Below, one piece after another: positions 19,388 to 27,377 of a stretch of DNA of 64,000 bases. The notes beneath the pieces are model-generated. The model was not told where the DNA came from and searched no databases. It worked only from the letters and a program-made list of their open reading frames with translations. A program made the position numbers and the translations under genes. Position 1 is the first letter of the stretch; every line of letters begins with the position of its first letter. The stretch spans positions 1 through 64,000 of the forward strand of contig JBCBKU010000011.1 in assembly GCA_038521345.1 (NCBI GenBank). The letters are read 5' to 3'. The stretch comes from JBCBKU01 sp038521345 (GTDB taxonomy: Bacteria; Pseudomonadota; Alphaproteobacteria; Rhodobacterales; Rhodobacteraceae).

Positions 19388-19806
19388 TGCTTCGTCAATC
19401 CGTGATGGACGAGTTCGACCGTCTCGACAGCGACTGCATTGGTCCCGGCATCGAGGTCACTGCCGGACCATTTCGTCGGAAACGCGTCTGCACACACCCA
19501 GCGCCACGCCTCGTTTCCCTCAGAATCCAGAAGGATGATCGAGATCGTGTTGCGTTCGACCGTGCCACCGACCACGTCCTCGTGCCAATCCCAAAACCAC
19601 GTATCCAGCAGCCCGCGCTTCAGAGTCAGCGTTGCCTGAGTGGTCTTGGTGATCAGCTGGTGGTCATAGTCGTTCACGCCGCCTTCGCGATAGGGCTCGA
19701 CCTCGGTCACCCGCTCGAGCCCGCCGACCGCTTGCACGCCGCCGCGGTCAAGGCCCTGGGCCTCGATGCGGAACCTAAAGGCACGGAAGGGATCGGTGAT
19801 CGTCAT
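19384..19806 (-). CDS. eCIS inner tube protein 2 (Afp5/Afp1 family)
   Basis: A 140-residue member of the T4 gp19-like tube family. The pattern FRAFRFRIEAQGLDRGGVQAVGGLERVTEVEPYREGGVNDYDHQL is typical, with the TLKRGLLDTWFWDWHEDVV block and a C-terminal AVETVELVHHGL strand. It is a paralogue of the other tube gene in this locus. In Afp/PVC the second tube protein forms the first ring on the spike, and its place just before the LysM and spike genes fits this. A GAGGAA ribosome site lies ahead of the ATG. Confidence 0.9.
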   Translation of the reverse strand: MTITDPFRAFRFRIEAQGLDRGGVQAVGGLERVTEVEPYREGGVNDYDHQLITKTTQATLTLKRGLLDTWFWDWHEDVVGGTVERNTISIILLDSEGNEAWRWVCADAFPTKWSGSDLDAGTNAVAVETVELVHHGLTKQ

Positions 19807-19813
19807 TTATTCC

Positions 19814-19999
19814 TCAAAGCATATCAAGCGTTTGCGCGGCCGGTCGGGCATCGAGGCTTCGGTTGATCGACGAGATCTCCCGGCACCAGGTCCGCCGCTC
19901 GGCATGGTCGAGGCCCATGAGCTCTGCGCTCGACCAGTGAAAATGAAAGGCGATAAAGGCCATCTCCTCGTAGAGCTCCGCACGGGGATAAAGCCTCAG
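19814..19999 (-). CDS. Small DUF6760-like eCIS protein (61 aa), probable CTG start
   Basis: This short gene lacks an ATG. The frame encodes LYPRAELYEEMAFIAFHFHW, then SSAELMGLDHAERRTWCREIS, which matches the small DUF6760-type proteins found between the tube assembly protein and the second tube gene in eCIS loci. The frame runs to a TGA 7 bases before the tube 2 ATG. The best start is a CTG that overlaps the stop of the upstream gene (CTGA at 19996-19999), matching the ATGA junctions used elsewhere in this operon. Role unknown; probably an assembly factor. Confidence 0.75.
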   Translation of the reverse strand: MRLYPRAELYEEMAFIAFHFHWSSAELMGLDHAERRTWCREISSINRSLDARPAAQTLDML

Positions 20000-20358
20000 G
20001 CCTCCCCCATCACACCGAACCCTTCCAGGCGATTGGCCTCGGGTCGCGCAGGGGCTGCTTCGGTTTCGCTGTCGCCGTTCAGAGTCTCGTAAAGAGCCTG
20101 CAAGTAGTTGAGGTCAGACGCGAAAAGCCCCTCGACCACCTTCGTGTTCACATCCGGAACCGACCCCAACCGCGTGATCACACGGGCCAGAACGATGACC
20201 GCAAGATAGGCAGGGTTTGCCTGTACGCGGGGATCCTTCAGGGGCAGGATCTCGTCAGCCGCCGTGGCCAGACGCATCACCCCGTCCTTGTGCAGCACCC
20301 CCTCGGAATCGACGAAACCCTTGGGCAAAACGAACTCAACTTCTGTCTGGAACGCCAT
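19996..20358 (-). CDS. eCIS tail assembly protein downstream of tube 1 (120 aa)
   Basis: A 120-residue protein with the pattern found in tail assembly proteins next to eCIS and phage tube genes: an N-terminal strand FQTEVEFVLPKGFVDSEG, then MRLATAADEILPLKDPRV, a hydrophobic YLAVIVLARVITRLG helix and FASDLNYLQALYETLN. It probably acts as a chaperone or adaptor for tube polymerisation. It begins 14 bases after the tube 1 stop with a GGAGAAA ribosome site, and its stop overlaps the CTG start of the DUF6760-like gene. Confidence 0.8.
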   Translation of the reverse strand: MAFQTEVEFVLPKGFVDSEGVLHKDGVMRLATAADEILPLKDPRVQANPAYLAVIVLARVITRLGSVPDVNTKVVEGLFASDLNYLQALYETLNGDSETEAAPARPEANRLEGFGVMGEA

Positions 20359-20372
20359 GATTTTTCTCCGTT

Positions 20373-20813
20373 TTACTGGATCCGACGGATGCCTTCATTG
20401 CAAAGCTCGAGCGTATCGATCGCCACTTCGTTGCCTTTGCCGTTGAGGTCTGTCGGGTCGTATTTGCAGGGCCAGGCCTTCGTCACCTCGAAGGCCGCGC
20501 GGTCTTCGCCGGCCTCGTCCTGAATGCGGATCACGACGGTCCGTCGCGCCTCGTCCAGTGCAGTTGCGTCGTCGACGACAAGCTGGTGCCATTCGGCCAG
20601 CTCCGTGCTTGTCGTGATCCCCCATTTCAGGGTGATATTGGCGTACTTGTTCAGGCCGTTCAGTTTTCGAACGGTCGTGATTTCGTCGCCCTCGCGGTAC
20701 TCGATCGGTTCGGTGGATGCGTCACCGATCGCAACTTCGGCAAAGCCGCCTTGGTCGAGACCGTCGATCTCGACGCGAAAGCGGAAATTGCGGGCCGGGT
20801 CTATCTTGGCCAT
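20373..20813 (-). CDS. eCIS inner tube protein 1 (Afp1 family)
   Basis: A 146-residue T4 gp19-like tube subunit. The sequence begins DPARNFRFRVEIDGLDQGGFAEVAIGD and continues with IEYREGDEITTVRKLNGLNKYANITLKWG, ending in AIDTLELCNEGI, all typical for the eCIS tube. Stacked hexamers would form the lumen for cargo. It lies 39 bases after the sheath stop. It is distinct in sequence from tube 2, so the locus has two tube proteins. Confidence 0.92.
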   Translation of the reverse strand: MAKIDPARNFRFRVEIDGLDQGGFAEVAIGDASTEPIEYREGDEITTVRKLNGLNKYANITLKWGITTSTELAEWHQLVVDDATALDEARRTVVIRIQDEAGEDRAAFEVTKAWPCKYDPTDLNGKGNEVAIDTLELCNEGIRRIQ

Positions 20814-20852
20814 GTCAGTCCTCCTCGGTCCCCGTGACGGGGACGCCTCGGG

Positions 20853-22478
20853 TTACGAATTGGCTTCGCGCGTCTTCTGGAAGACGCGGAAGATGACGAA
20901 TTCGGCGGGACGCACCGGAGCGATCCCGATTTCGACGATGAGCCGGCCGTTCAGGATGTCGTCTTCGGTCATCGTGCCGCGCCCGACCGAGACGCTGAAC
21001 GCCTCTTCCTCTTTGGCACCAAACAGCGCGCCTTCGCGCCACTGGGTCCGAAGAAACAGCGTGATGGTCTGCTGGACCCGAGCCCAGAGCCGTTGGTCGT
21101 TCGGCTCGAACACGACCCATTGGGTCGAGTTGTAGATCGACGCCTCGAGGAAGATGAACAGCCTGCGGACCGAGACATATTTCCAAAGGGGATCGGACGA
21201 GATCGTTCGCGCGCCCCACATCCGGATCCCGCGGCCGGGGAAGCGCCGGATGCAATTGACACCGCGCGGGTTCAGCACCTCTTGCCGGGCTGTGTTGATG
21301 TCGTATTCAAGGTCGATGGCCCCCGCGACCGGCACGTTGGCCGGCGCCTTCCAGACACCCCGGGTGTTGTCGGTCAGCGCGTAAATCCCACAGGCCGCAC
21401 CGCCGGGTGGGATAAGCGTCTTCACGCCCGTACGCGGATGCGGAACGTAGATCCAGGGATAGTAAAACGCCGCATACTGACTGTCCCGGAAGTTCCGGGG
21501 CGACAGGCGCGGGTCCGACACCGCGTTCAGGTTCCGCGCGCTGTCGAGGACGGCGAACCGGAAGCGGTTCCGTTCGCAATGCCGGACCACCGCGTTCTGG
21601 ATTGAACGGGTGGTGTCATCATCGTTGCCGATCCCTGGCGCGTGAACGATGGCCACGTCGCGGTACTCGTCAAGATCGAGAGCAGCGAGACCCCGAAACT
21701 CGGTAGGATCGACGATGGGTGTGTCGTTCTCGTCCACCAAGCCGCCGAATTGCGGTTCGGTCGGAACGGCCCCTTCAACGCCGCCGACCAAGGTCTGGCT
21801 GATGATCGGCACGGGCGGATCACCATCGGGCGGCACGGTCGCGCCCGGATCGACCTCGATCTCGTCAATGAGCGCCGAGGTTGTCGCACTGATCGTCTTC
21901 CCCCAGTAAGAGGGGCTCTCTTCATCAAACGACAGATCGTCGTAGTCCTCGACGATCATCGGGCGTGGCAGACGCTCGTCATTGTCCGCAAGGAAGGGGT
22001 CGAAGGCGCCACCCGGAACCTCGCGCGCCCAATAGGCCACCTGAAGGCGGAAGCCGAGCGGCACGGGCGCCGGATCAGGATCGGCCCCGGTCGGTGCCGG
22101 CTTCACTTTGGTGGTACTGGCGAGAATGCGAACCCAGATCCGGTCGCCTGCGATCCCGGGCCCGAGCGCCCGGATCGTATAGCCTTGATCGTTCAGTTCC
22201 GACGTCGCGGCGTCGGTGCCGACGACCCGCGCAATGTAAGCGCGTCGCCCACCATTGTCGAAGAACGCCTTGGTCGAATAGGCAAGGTACTTGCCCTCGC
22301 CGAAGACGTCGCCGTACAGGCGCAAAAACTCGCCATAGCTGCTGACAAAGCGCGGTTTGGTCGGGCCGCGTTCGCATTCGCCAAGGAAGGCCGCAGTGCT
22401 TGTCGCCACGCCTTCAATCGGTTTCGGGCCGCGTTCGATCTCTTCGATGAAGACGCCCGGGGCTAGGTATTCCGGCAT
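20853..22478 (-). CDS. eCIS contractile sheath protein
   Basis: A 541-residue tail sheath. The N-terminus MPEYLAPGVFIEEIERGPKPIEGVATSTAAFLG is the eCIS/phage sheath hallmark; the domain that contracts is in the C-terminal half (ARQEVLNPRGVNCIRRFPGRGIRMWGARTISSDPLWKYVSVRRLFIFLEASIYNSTQWVVFEPND). The final strand, EFVIFRVFQKT, would lock to neighbouring subunits. A strong AAAGGAGAT ribosome site precedes the ATG. Afp and PVC have three sheath genes; only this one is present here. Confidence 0.95.
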   Translation of the reverse strand: MPEYLAPGVFIEEIERGPKPIEGVATSTAAFLGECERGPTKPRFVSSYGEFLRLYGDVFGEGKYLAYSTKAFFDNGGRRAYIARVVGTDAATSELNDQGYTIRALGPGIAGDRIWVRILASTTKVKPAPTGADPDPAPVPLGFRLQVAYWAREVPGGAFDPFLADNDERLPRPMIVEDYDDLSFDEESPSYWGKTISATTSALIDEIEVDPGATVPPDGDPPVPIISQTLVGGVEGAVPTEPQFGGLVDENDTPIVDPTEFRGLAALDLDEYRDVAIVHAPGIGNDDDTTRSIQNAVVRHCERNRFRFAVLDSARNLNAVSDPRLSPRNFRDSQYAAFYYPWIYVPHPRTGVKTLIPPGGAACGIYALTDNTRGVWKAPANVPVAGAIDLEYDINTARQEVLNPRGVNCIRRFPGRGIRMWGARTISSDPLWKYVSVRRLFIFLEASIYNSTQWVVFEPNDQRLWARVQQTITLFLRTQWREGALFGAKEEEAFSVSVGRGTMTEDDILNGRLIVEIGIAPVRPAEFVIFRVFQKTREANS

Positions 22479-22490
22479 GATCTATCTCCT

Positions 22491-23432
22491 TTAGGCCGCT
22501 GATTTCACGCGGTTTTCGTCATAGGCCTCGAGCGTGGCCCGGATGGTTTTCACAAGGTCCTTCTTGAGGTCGCCAAGCGCCTTCTCGGCTGCCGTCAGTT
22601 CATCCTCGACCGTTTTCAGGGCCGACGTCTTGGCGGCGACATCAGCGCGCGCGGTCTTGAATGCGGTCCAAGCTGCCGTGAGATCCGAAACAAGTCTCGA
22701 CGGATCGATGATGACCGGATCACCGGTCAGCTGGCCGGTGAAGAAGGCGGATCCGTCGATGACGGTATGGCCGGCGGCATCCTGAGCGGAGCCCTGAGTC
22801 AACAGCCAATAGGCCGTCGCCGGCTTTCCACCGGTGGCGAGCTTGGTGATCTCGGCCTCGTACCCCTTGACCGCTTTCAGTCGGGTCTCGACGGTCTTGG
22901 CCAGCGATTTAAGGTTCTCAAGCTTGACCTTGGCCGCCTCGAACGTCTCCTCGGCTCCAGCAAGTGCGTTTCTTGCGACATCCACCGCGCCGCGAATCCA
23001 GGGATCGTCGCTAGTCGAGGTGTCGCCGCTGGGGATCTTGCCTTTCAGCCGCACGACCTCGGCTTCGGCCGCGTCGATGTCTGAAATGGCGGCTGCCACC
23101 GTGGCCTCGATATCCGCCTTCGCGGTGTCCGGCAGGCAATTGGCCAACAGGTCCGGTGCCATCCGGGCCTTGAAGTTTTCAAGGCGGTTCTGCTCTTGCA
23201 AGAGCGTGGGATGGGCGGCCTTGTAGGGATCGAGCGCCTTCTTCCCATCATCGATGAGCTTTTTCAGCTCGGTGATGTTGGCCTCGATCGTCTTGGCCTC
23301 GTAGGTCGCCTTTTCGCCCTCAAGTGCTGTCAGGTCGTCCTTGAGACCCTGGAACGGATCCGCGGGTGCGGGCGCCGGGGCCGGCGCGGGCGTTCCGCCG
23401 GAATCATCGCCGTTCTGATCGTTATCTGCCAT
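22491..23432 (-). CDS. Coiled-coil protein of unknown function in eCIS operon (313 aa)
   Basis: No family recognised. Residues 1-28 are acidic and then a run of Ala-Pro repeats (APAPAPAPAD). Residues about 30-190 and 240-310 are long heptad-like helices rich in Ala, Glu and Lys (DDLTALEGEKATYEAKTIEANITELKKLI, AAEKALGDLKKDLVKTIRATLEAY). A short globular segment (residues 195-235, GGKPATAYWLLTQGSAQDAAG) interrupts them. It starts 37 bases after the beta-sandwich gene and ends 12 bases before the sheath ATG. The shape suggests a structural, measuring or adaptor protein that goes with the sheath. Confidence 0.65.
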   Translation of the reverse strand: MADNDQNGDDSGGTPAPAPAPAPADPFQGLKDDLTALEGEKATYEAKTIEANITELKKLIDDGKKALDPYKAAHPTLLQEQNRLENFKARMAPDLLANCLPDTAKADIEATVAAAISDIDAAEAEVVRLKGKIPSGDTSTSDDPWIRGAVDVARNALAGAEETFEAAKVKLENLKSLAKTVETRLKAVKGYEAEITKLATGGKPATAYWLLTQGSAQDAAGHTVIDGSAFFTGQLTGDPVIIDPSRLVSDLTAAWTAFKTARADVAAKTSALKTVEDELTAAEKALGDLKKDLVKTIRATLEAYDENRVKSAA

Positions 23433-23469
23433 TCTTACGTCCTCCTCTGGGGCGCTCGGGTCCCGCCGC

Positions 23470-24132
23470 TCACGGCAGGTCGATCACGCCGGCGGTCTGA
23501 GTTTTCAGGTCTTCCACGGACAGGGTCCGGTTCGCGGTCACGCCGTCCGCGCGCACGCTCAGATCCACAATCAGCCGAACAGGTACCGGTGCCGGCCCCC
23601 CGGCCTGATTGATCGCGGGTGGGCGCAGGCGCAGGGCAAAGCCACCGCGTTCGTCTGTCCGGGTCTGGAATTCGGGTTGGGCGAAAGGATCAGCCGCACC
23701 GTCGACCGACGTCACTCGCCCAACGACTTCGGCACCATTCACGAATTGTCCGGCCCGCCGGACACCGCCCCGGATCGTCGCGGCCTCGCCATCGGTTACA
23801 CGGTCGGGACGCAGATCCAGCGCAACCTGACGCTGGACCGGATCCAGCGGATCCTGAGGCAGGACAAAGTCCCGCGGTTCAGGCGTAAAGTACCCGGTGC
23901 GACCGGCGTCGAAGGAAACGCGGATCGGTGCCGCCGCAATCAGACGTTCGAACACCAGATGCCCCGACAGAGATCGGCGGGCCACGGCCGCCTGGCCGGG
24001 CACGCGCGCTGAAATGCCGGCCACGATAAGACCCGTGAACCGGTCCACCGGCGTGATCACGCACTGGACGACGCTCGCCCGCGCTTCCCTCTCGGGCAAC
24101 GGATCAAAATGGATCGGGAACGAATGCGTCAT
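23470..24132 (-). CDS. eCIS-associated beta-sandwich protein, carboxypeptidase regulatory-like (220 aa)
   Basis: A 220-residue all-beta protein. It has repeating strand motifs: VVQCVITPVDRFTGLIVAGISARVPG near the N-terminus, then RVSFDAGRTGYFTPEPRDFVLP, and a later block with TRTDERGGFALRLRPP, which is the usual carboxypeptidase regulatory/transthyretin-like turn (DERGGF). Such proteins are found next to the tube terminator in eCIS loci. Start and stop are defined by a 4-base overlap with the DUF4255 gene. It could decorate the particle or help cap it; there is no catalytic motif. Confidence 0.65.
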   Translation of the reverse strand: MTHSFPIHFDPLPEREARASVVQCVITPVDRFTGLIVAGISARVPGQAAVARRSLSGHLVFERLIAAAPIRVSFDAGRTGYFTPEPRDFVLPQDPLDPVQRQVALDLRPDRVTDGEAATIRGGVRRAGQFVNGAEVVGRVTSVDGAADPFAQPEFQTRTDERGGFALRLRPPAINQAGGPAPVPVRLIVDLSVRADGVTANRTLSVEDLKTQTAGVIDLP

Positions 24133-24773
24133 GCCTCGACCCCCGCGCGCTGACCCAGAACATCTGGTGTGGCGGCCGACGTTCCGGCGTCGACGCGCCG
24201 GCTGGTGACCGGGCCGCCGCTCGCCAGAACACGGGCGTCCACGAAAACCGGTGAGGCGAGGTACACCATCGACGTGCGGTAGGGTTCGTTGGGGAAGAGG
24301 CCCCAGATCCGGCTGAGTTCTTCCATCGGGTAAGGTTCGGGCGTCAGCCGCACCTCCTGACCCGGCAAGAGCGCCCCGCCTAGCGTGGCGTTACCCTGGA
24401 TCGTGGCAAGGATTTGCCCGAGAAGACGCAGTTCGTTGGGCTCGTCCGATCCGGCCTGGCGATGCGCCGTCACGAGATACCGCAGGTCCAGCGCGAGGGC
24501 GTCCTGCGACGCGGGCTCGGCCAGCGATGACCCGTCCGCGGGGGGCGGCACATAGCGCGACGCGTTCCGCATCTCGCGGTTGGGCTCAAGATGAAAGAGA
24601 TAGAGCGACACCTGCCTGTTACCCACATCCTCGGGCTGGCGAAGAGGCGGGCCGATATAGACACTGGCATTGGGTGCCCCGGTCAGCGCGCCGGTCGCCG
24701 GATCGGTTGCCACCGCCGAGTGGAGCAGCCGCTGGAAGGCCAGTGTCGTGGCACGGAGGGCATCAACACTCAT
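24129..24773 (-). CDS. eCIS tube terminator, Pvc16/DUF4255 family
   Basis: The product MSVDALRATTLAFQRLLHSAV... (214 residues) is a DUF4255/Pvc16 N-domain protein; this family terminates tube and sheath growth at the distal end in Afp and PVC. Typical features are the VYIGPPLRQPE segment, VSLYLFHLEPNREMRN, a DLRYLVTAH strand-helix, and PYPMEELSRIWGLFPNEPYRTSMVYLASPVFVD. The ATG at 24773 overlaps the ATPase stop (ATGA). A longer frame upstream lies inside the ATPase and is rejected. Confidence 0.88.
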   Translation of the reverse strand: MSVDALRATTLAFQRLLHSAVATDPATGALTGAPNASVYIGPPLRQPEDVGNRQVSLYLFHLEPNREMRNASRYVPPPADGSSLAEPASQDALALDLRYLVTAHRQAGSDEPNELRLLGQILATIQGNATLGGALLPGQEVRLTPEPYPMEELSRIWGLFPNEPYRTSMVYLASPVFVDARVLASGGPVTSRRVDAGTSAATPDVLGQRAGVEA

Positions 24774-27238
24774 GTCAGCCGATCCCCGTAGCTCTCGGTA
24801 TGCGTGGGCGTTGGAACGGGTACCGGATCTGGCAAGCTGCGCTCGGCCGTAAACATACCCATCTTGAGAAGCTCGGCGCGCGTGGCCGCCATGATATGGC
24901 GCATCGCGATCGGTCCGTCTTCGCCCGCAGCCGCAAAGGCGGCATTCACGGCGATCGACTGGATCGAGCCGCCCGAGAGTTCCAGCCGCCGGGCCAGGAA
25001 CGACACGTCGACATCCGGTGCACAAGGCGCCTCGGGGGGGATCGCTCGATCCCAGATCGCGGCGCGGTCGGCCTCGCCGGGCATTGGGAAGTCGACGACA
25101 AAACGGAGGCGCCGCAGAAAGGCCGGGTCGATATTCACCTTGAGGTTGGTCGTCAGGATGACCAGCCCTTCGAACGCCTCGATCCGTTGCAAGAGATAGG
25201 CAACTTCGACATTCGCGTTTCGGTCGTGGGCGGTCTTGATTTCGGTCCGCTTGCCGAACATCGCGTCCGCTTCATCAAACAAAAGCACGGACGAGGACGC
25301 CTCGGCGGCGGCGAAGCAGGCATCGATGTTCTTCTCGGTCTCGCCGATATACTTCGAGATACAGCGCGACAGTTCGACTTGCATCAGATCGACACCGAGC
25401 GCGCGGGCAATCACCTGCGCCGCCATGGTCTTGCCGGTCCCGCTTGGACCGCTGAATAGCGCCCCGACCCCGCGGCCATAGGACAGTCGGCGGGCATATC
25501 CCCAATCATCAAGAACCTGCGGACCGTTAACGACATGGTCCGGAACGGCGCGCACCTGGGCGGCGATCGCGGCGGGCAGCACGATGTCGGACCAGCCGAA
25601 AACGCAAGGCGGACGTCGGACCGTGTCGGGCGCATGGCGTATCGAGATCTGGCGCGCCGCGTCCAGCATCAACCGGTCCGCCGGGGCGGTGTCGCCGGCC
25701 TTGGCGCGCGCAGCGGCCAGTCGGGACGTTGCGTCGATGTCGGACAACCCATAGCGCAGCTTGGCGGCCAGCCGCTCGGCCACGGCCGCATCCGCGGCCA
25801 GACCGTGATCGCGTGCCGCAGCCGCCCATCGGCGCTGTCGCGTGCGCGCGTCCACGGGCCGCAAGGTCAAAGGCACCGCTTCGGTACTGCGCGCGCCGGC
25901 CTCGGACCCGGACAGGCCGACTGTTGCGACCCCGACCGTGAGCCCGTCCAGGTCAACGCCGGCCATGCTGCGCCGCCTGACCTGATCGAGGCGGCCCAAT
26001 CCCTCGATCATGAGCACCGCGTCGTGCAGGCGCGCGGCCAGAGCGGCATCGATAAGGGCCAAGGCAGAGTCCGACCCGTCCTCCAGCCGGTCGGCGGCAA
26101 AGCGCAGCACCGGGCGCCCCGATGCAAGGATCGCCGCCGCCAGTTCATCGGCCCGGCTACCGGGCCCGGGTCCAAGCGCCATCATCGGATGTGGCGCACG
26201 CTCAAAAAGCCGCGCGACATCGGCGGCCAGCTCCGCCTCTGCCGGCAGGGCCGCGGACTGAACCCGCCAGCCCGCGCCTGTTCGGCGACGCTGTCCCAGC
26301 ATGAGGTCAAGCATCGAAGGCGCGGCACGAAACCCCGGCGCAGGCCCATCGGATTGGCGCCCCGCGGGCCGGATCATGCGGAACCGTGCAAAGAGCCGCC
26401 GCCCGGTCAGGACTGCGTCGATATCGGCGCCGATCAGATCGTCCGAGAGAAGGCGCGCAAGGGTCGAACTTGTCGGCCGCGGCTCGGCATAATTGTTCTG
26501 CAGGAGCCCGATCGCCGCACCGTAACGCTGGTCGAGATCAGGGGCCGCCGCAAGCGCCAGAAGGCGCAATTCCGTGGGGTCGAGCCCGAAGGTTCGAAAA
26601 AGCCGCTGTTGCCACAGTGGCGCATCGGCCATGGATTGAAACGCCGCCGCCTCGTCCGCATCGGTTACCGGCTGCGTCCCGGCAAGCCGCCCGCGAATCT
26701 CGGCGCATTCGCCGGACCATCCGCCCCCAGCCTCGCCCCGCGCCGCGGCCAACCGGTCAAGCGCGTGGGCAAAGACCAGATCAAGCCACCGCGTGACCGG
26801 CGCCAGAGCCGATCCCGCATCGTGGCGCAGATATGGCAGGACGAAGGGCGGTTGCGACGGACGATCGGCTGTGAGTGAGATCACTTTGGGATGCGCGGCC
26901 TGTTCGGCCAAACCGATTGCGGCCCTGAGCCGATGAGGATCAAGCTGCCGCAGCGCAATCTGAACATCGGCTCCTTCATGGGAAATCAGGATCACCGCCA
27001 CCGATGGGGAAACCGGCAGCGGATGCACTTCGGCCTGATCATCGCGCTGTTCGAGGATCAAGACCGTGGGCGTCGCCGCATCTAGGTGGTCGCGGACCGC
27101 GTCCGCATCGGCAAGCGACGCGACAACAAAAGACGGGTCCTCGTCCAAGAGATCGCGCAGGGCGTCTGCGAACACCCGGCGTCGAAACGGTCCGATAAAA
27201 ACGCGCGTGGGCGGTGTATTGCGATGGCTGTCTGACAC
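24770..27238 (-). CDS. eCIS AAA+ ATPase (Afp15 family) with N-terminal receiver-like domain
   Basis: The C-terminal 250 residues are a standard AAA+ module: Walker A GPSGTGKT near residue 597, Walker B VLLFDEAD near 650, sensor 1 ILTTN and an arginine-finger-type FLRRLRFVVDFP segment. The middle ~450 residues resemble the long N-terminal region of Afp15-like ATPases. The first ~110 residues (TRVFIGPFRRRVFADALRDLL, TVLILEQRD) have the alternating strand-helix pattern of a response-regulator receiver, without a convincing phospho-Asp context. The start is uncertain: I chose a GTG at 27238; a TTG at 27307 is also in frame. It is needed for assembly in Afp and PVC. It is the first gene of the compact eCIS run. 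Confidence 0.85.
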   Translation of the reverse strand: MSDSHRNTPPTRVFIGPFRRRVFADALRDLLDEDPSFVVASLADADAVRDHLDAATPTVLILEQRDDQAEVHPLPVSPSVAVILISHEGADVQIALRQLDPHRLRAAIGLAEQAAHPKVISLTADRPSQPPFVLPYLRHDAGSALAPVTRWLDLVFAHALDRLAAARGEAGGGWSGECAEIRGRLAGTQPVTDADEAAAFQSMADAPLWQQRLFRTFGLDPTELRLLALAAAPDLDQRYGAAIGLLQNNYAEPRPTSSTLARLLSDDLIGADIDAVLTGRRLFARFRMIRPAGRQSDGPAPGFRAAPSMLDLMLGQRRRTGAGWRVQSAALPAEAELAADVARLFERAPHPMMALGPGPGSRADELAAAILASGRPVLRFAADRLEDGSDSALALIDAALAARLHDAVLMIEGLGRLDQVRRRSMAGVDLDGLTVGVATVGLSGSEAGARSTEAVPLTLRPVDARTRQRRWAAAARDHGLAADAAVAERLAAKLRYGLSDIDATSRLAAARAKAGDTAPADRLMLDAARQISIRHAPDTVRRPPCVFGWSDIVLPAAIAAQVRAVPDHVVNGPQVLDDWGYARRLSYGRGVGALFSGPSGTGKTMAAQVIARALGVDLMQVELSRCISKYIGETEKNIDACFAAAEASSSVLLFDEADAMFGKRTEIKTAHDRNANVEVAYLLQRIEAFEGLVILTTNLKVNIDPAFLRRLRFVVDFPMPGEADRAAIWDRAIPPEAPCAPDVDVSFLARRLELSGGSIQSIAVNAAFAAAGEDGPIAMRHIMAATRAELLKMGMFTAERSLPDPVPVPTPTHTESYGDRLT

Positions 27239-27377
27239 AAGGCCGAGGGTGCCAGAGGCCGCCCGAGACCGGCATGCGCCCACTGGCCAGGAAAAGACCC
27301 GGACCAATGGATACTGGCCTGGGCGGCGCGGGTCACGGTTGGACTATACCCTTCGGCAGGGTGCCATTTGGTCTATC

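Noticed and set aside
24774..25025. Longer N-terminus of the DUF4255 gene
   Set aside because: The extension lies inside the ATPase gene in another frame; the ATGA overlap start gives the complete family N-terminus.
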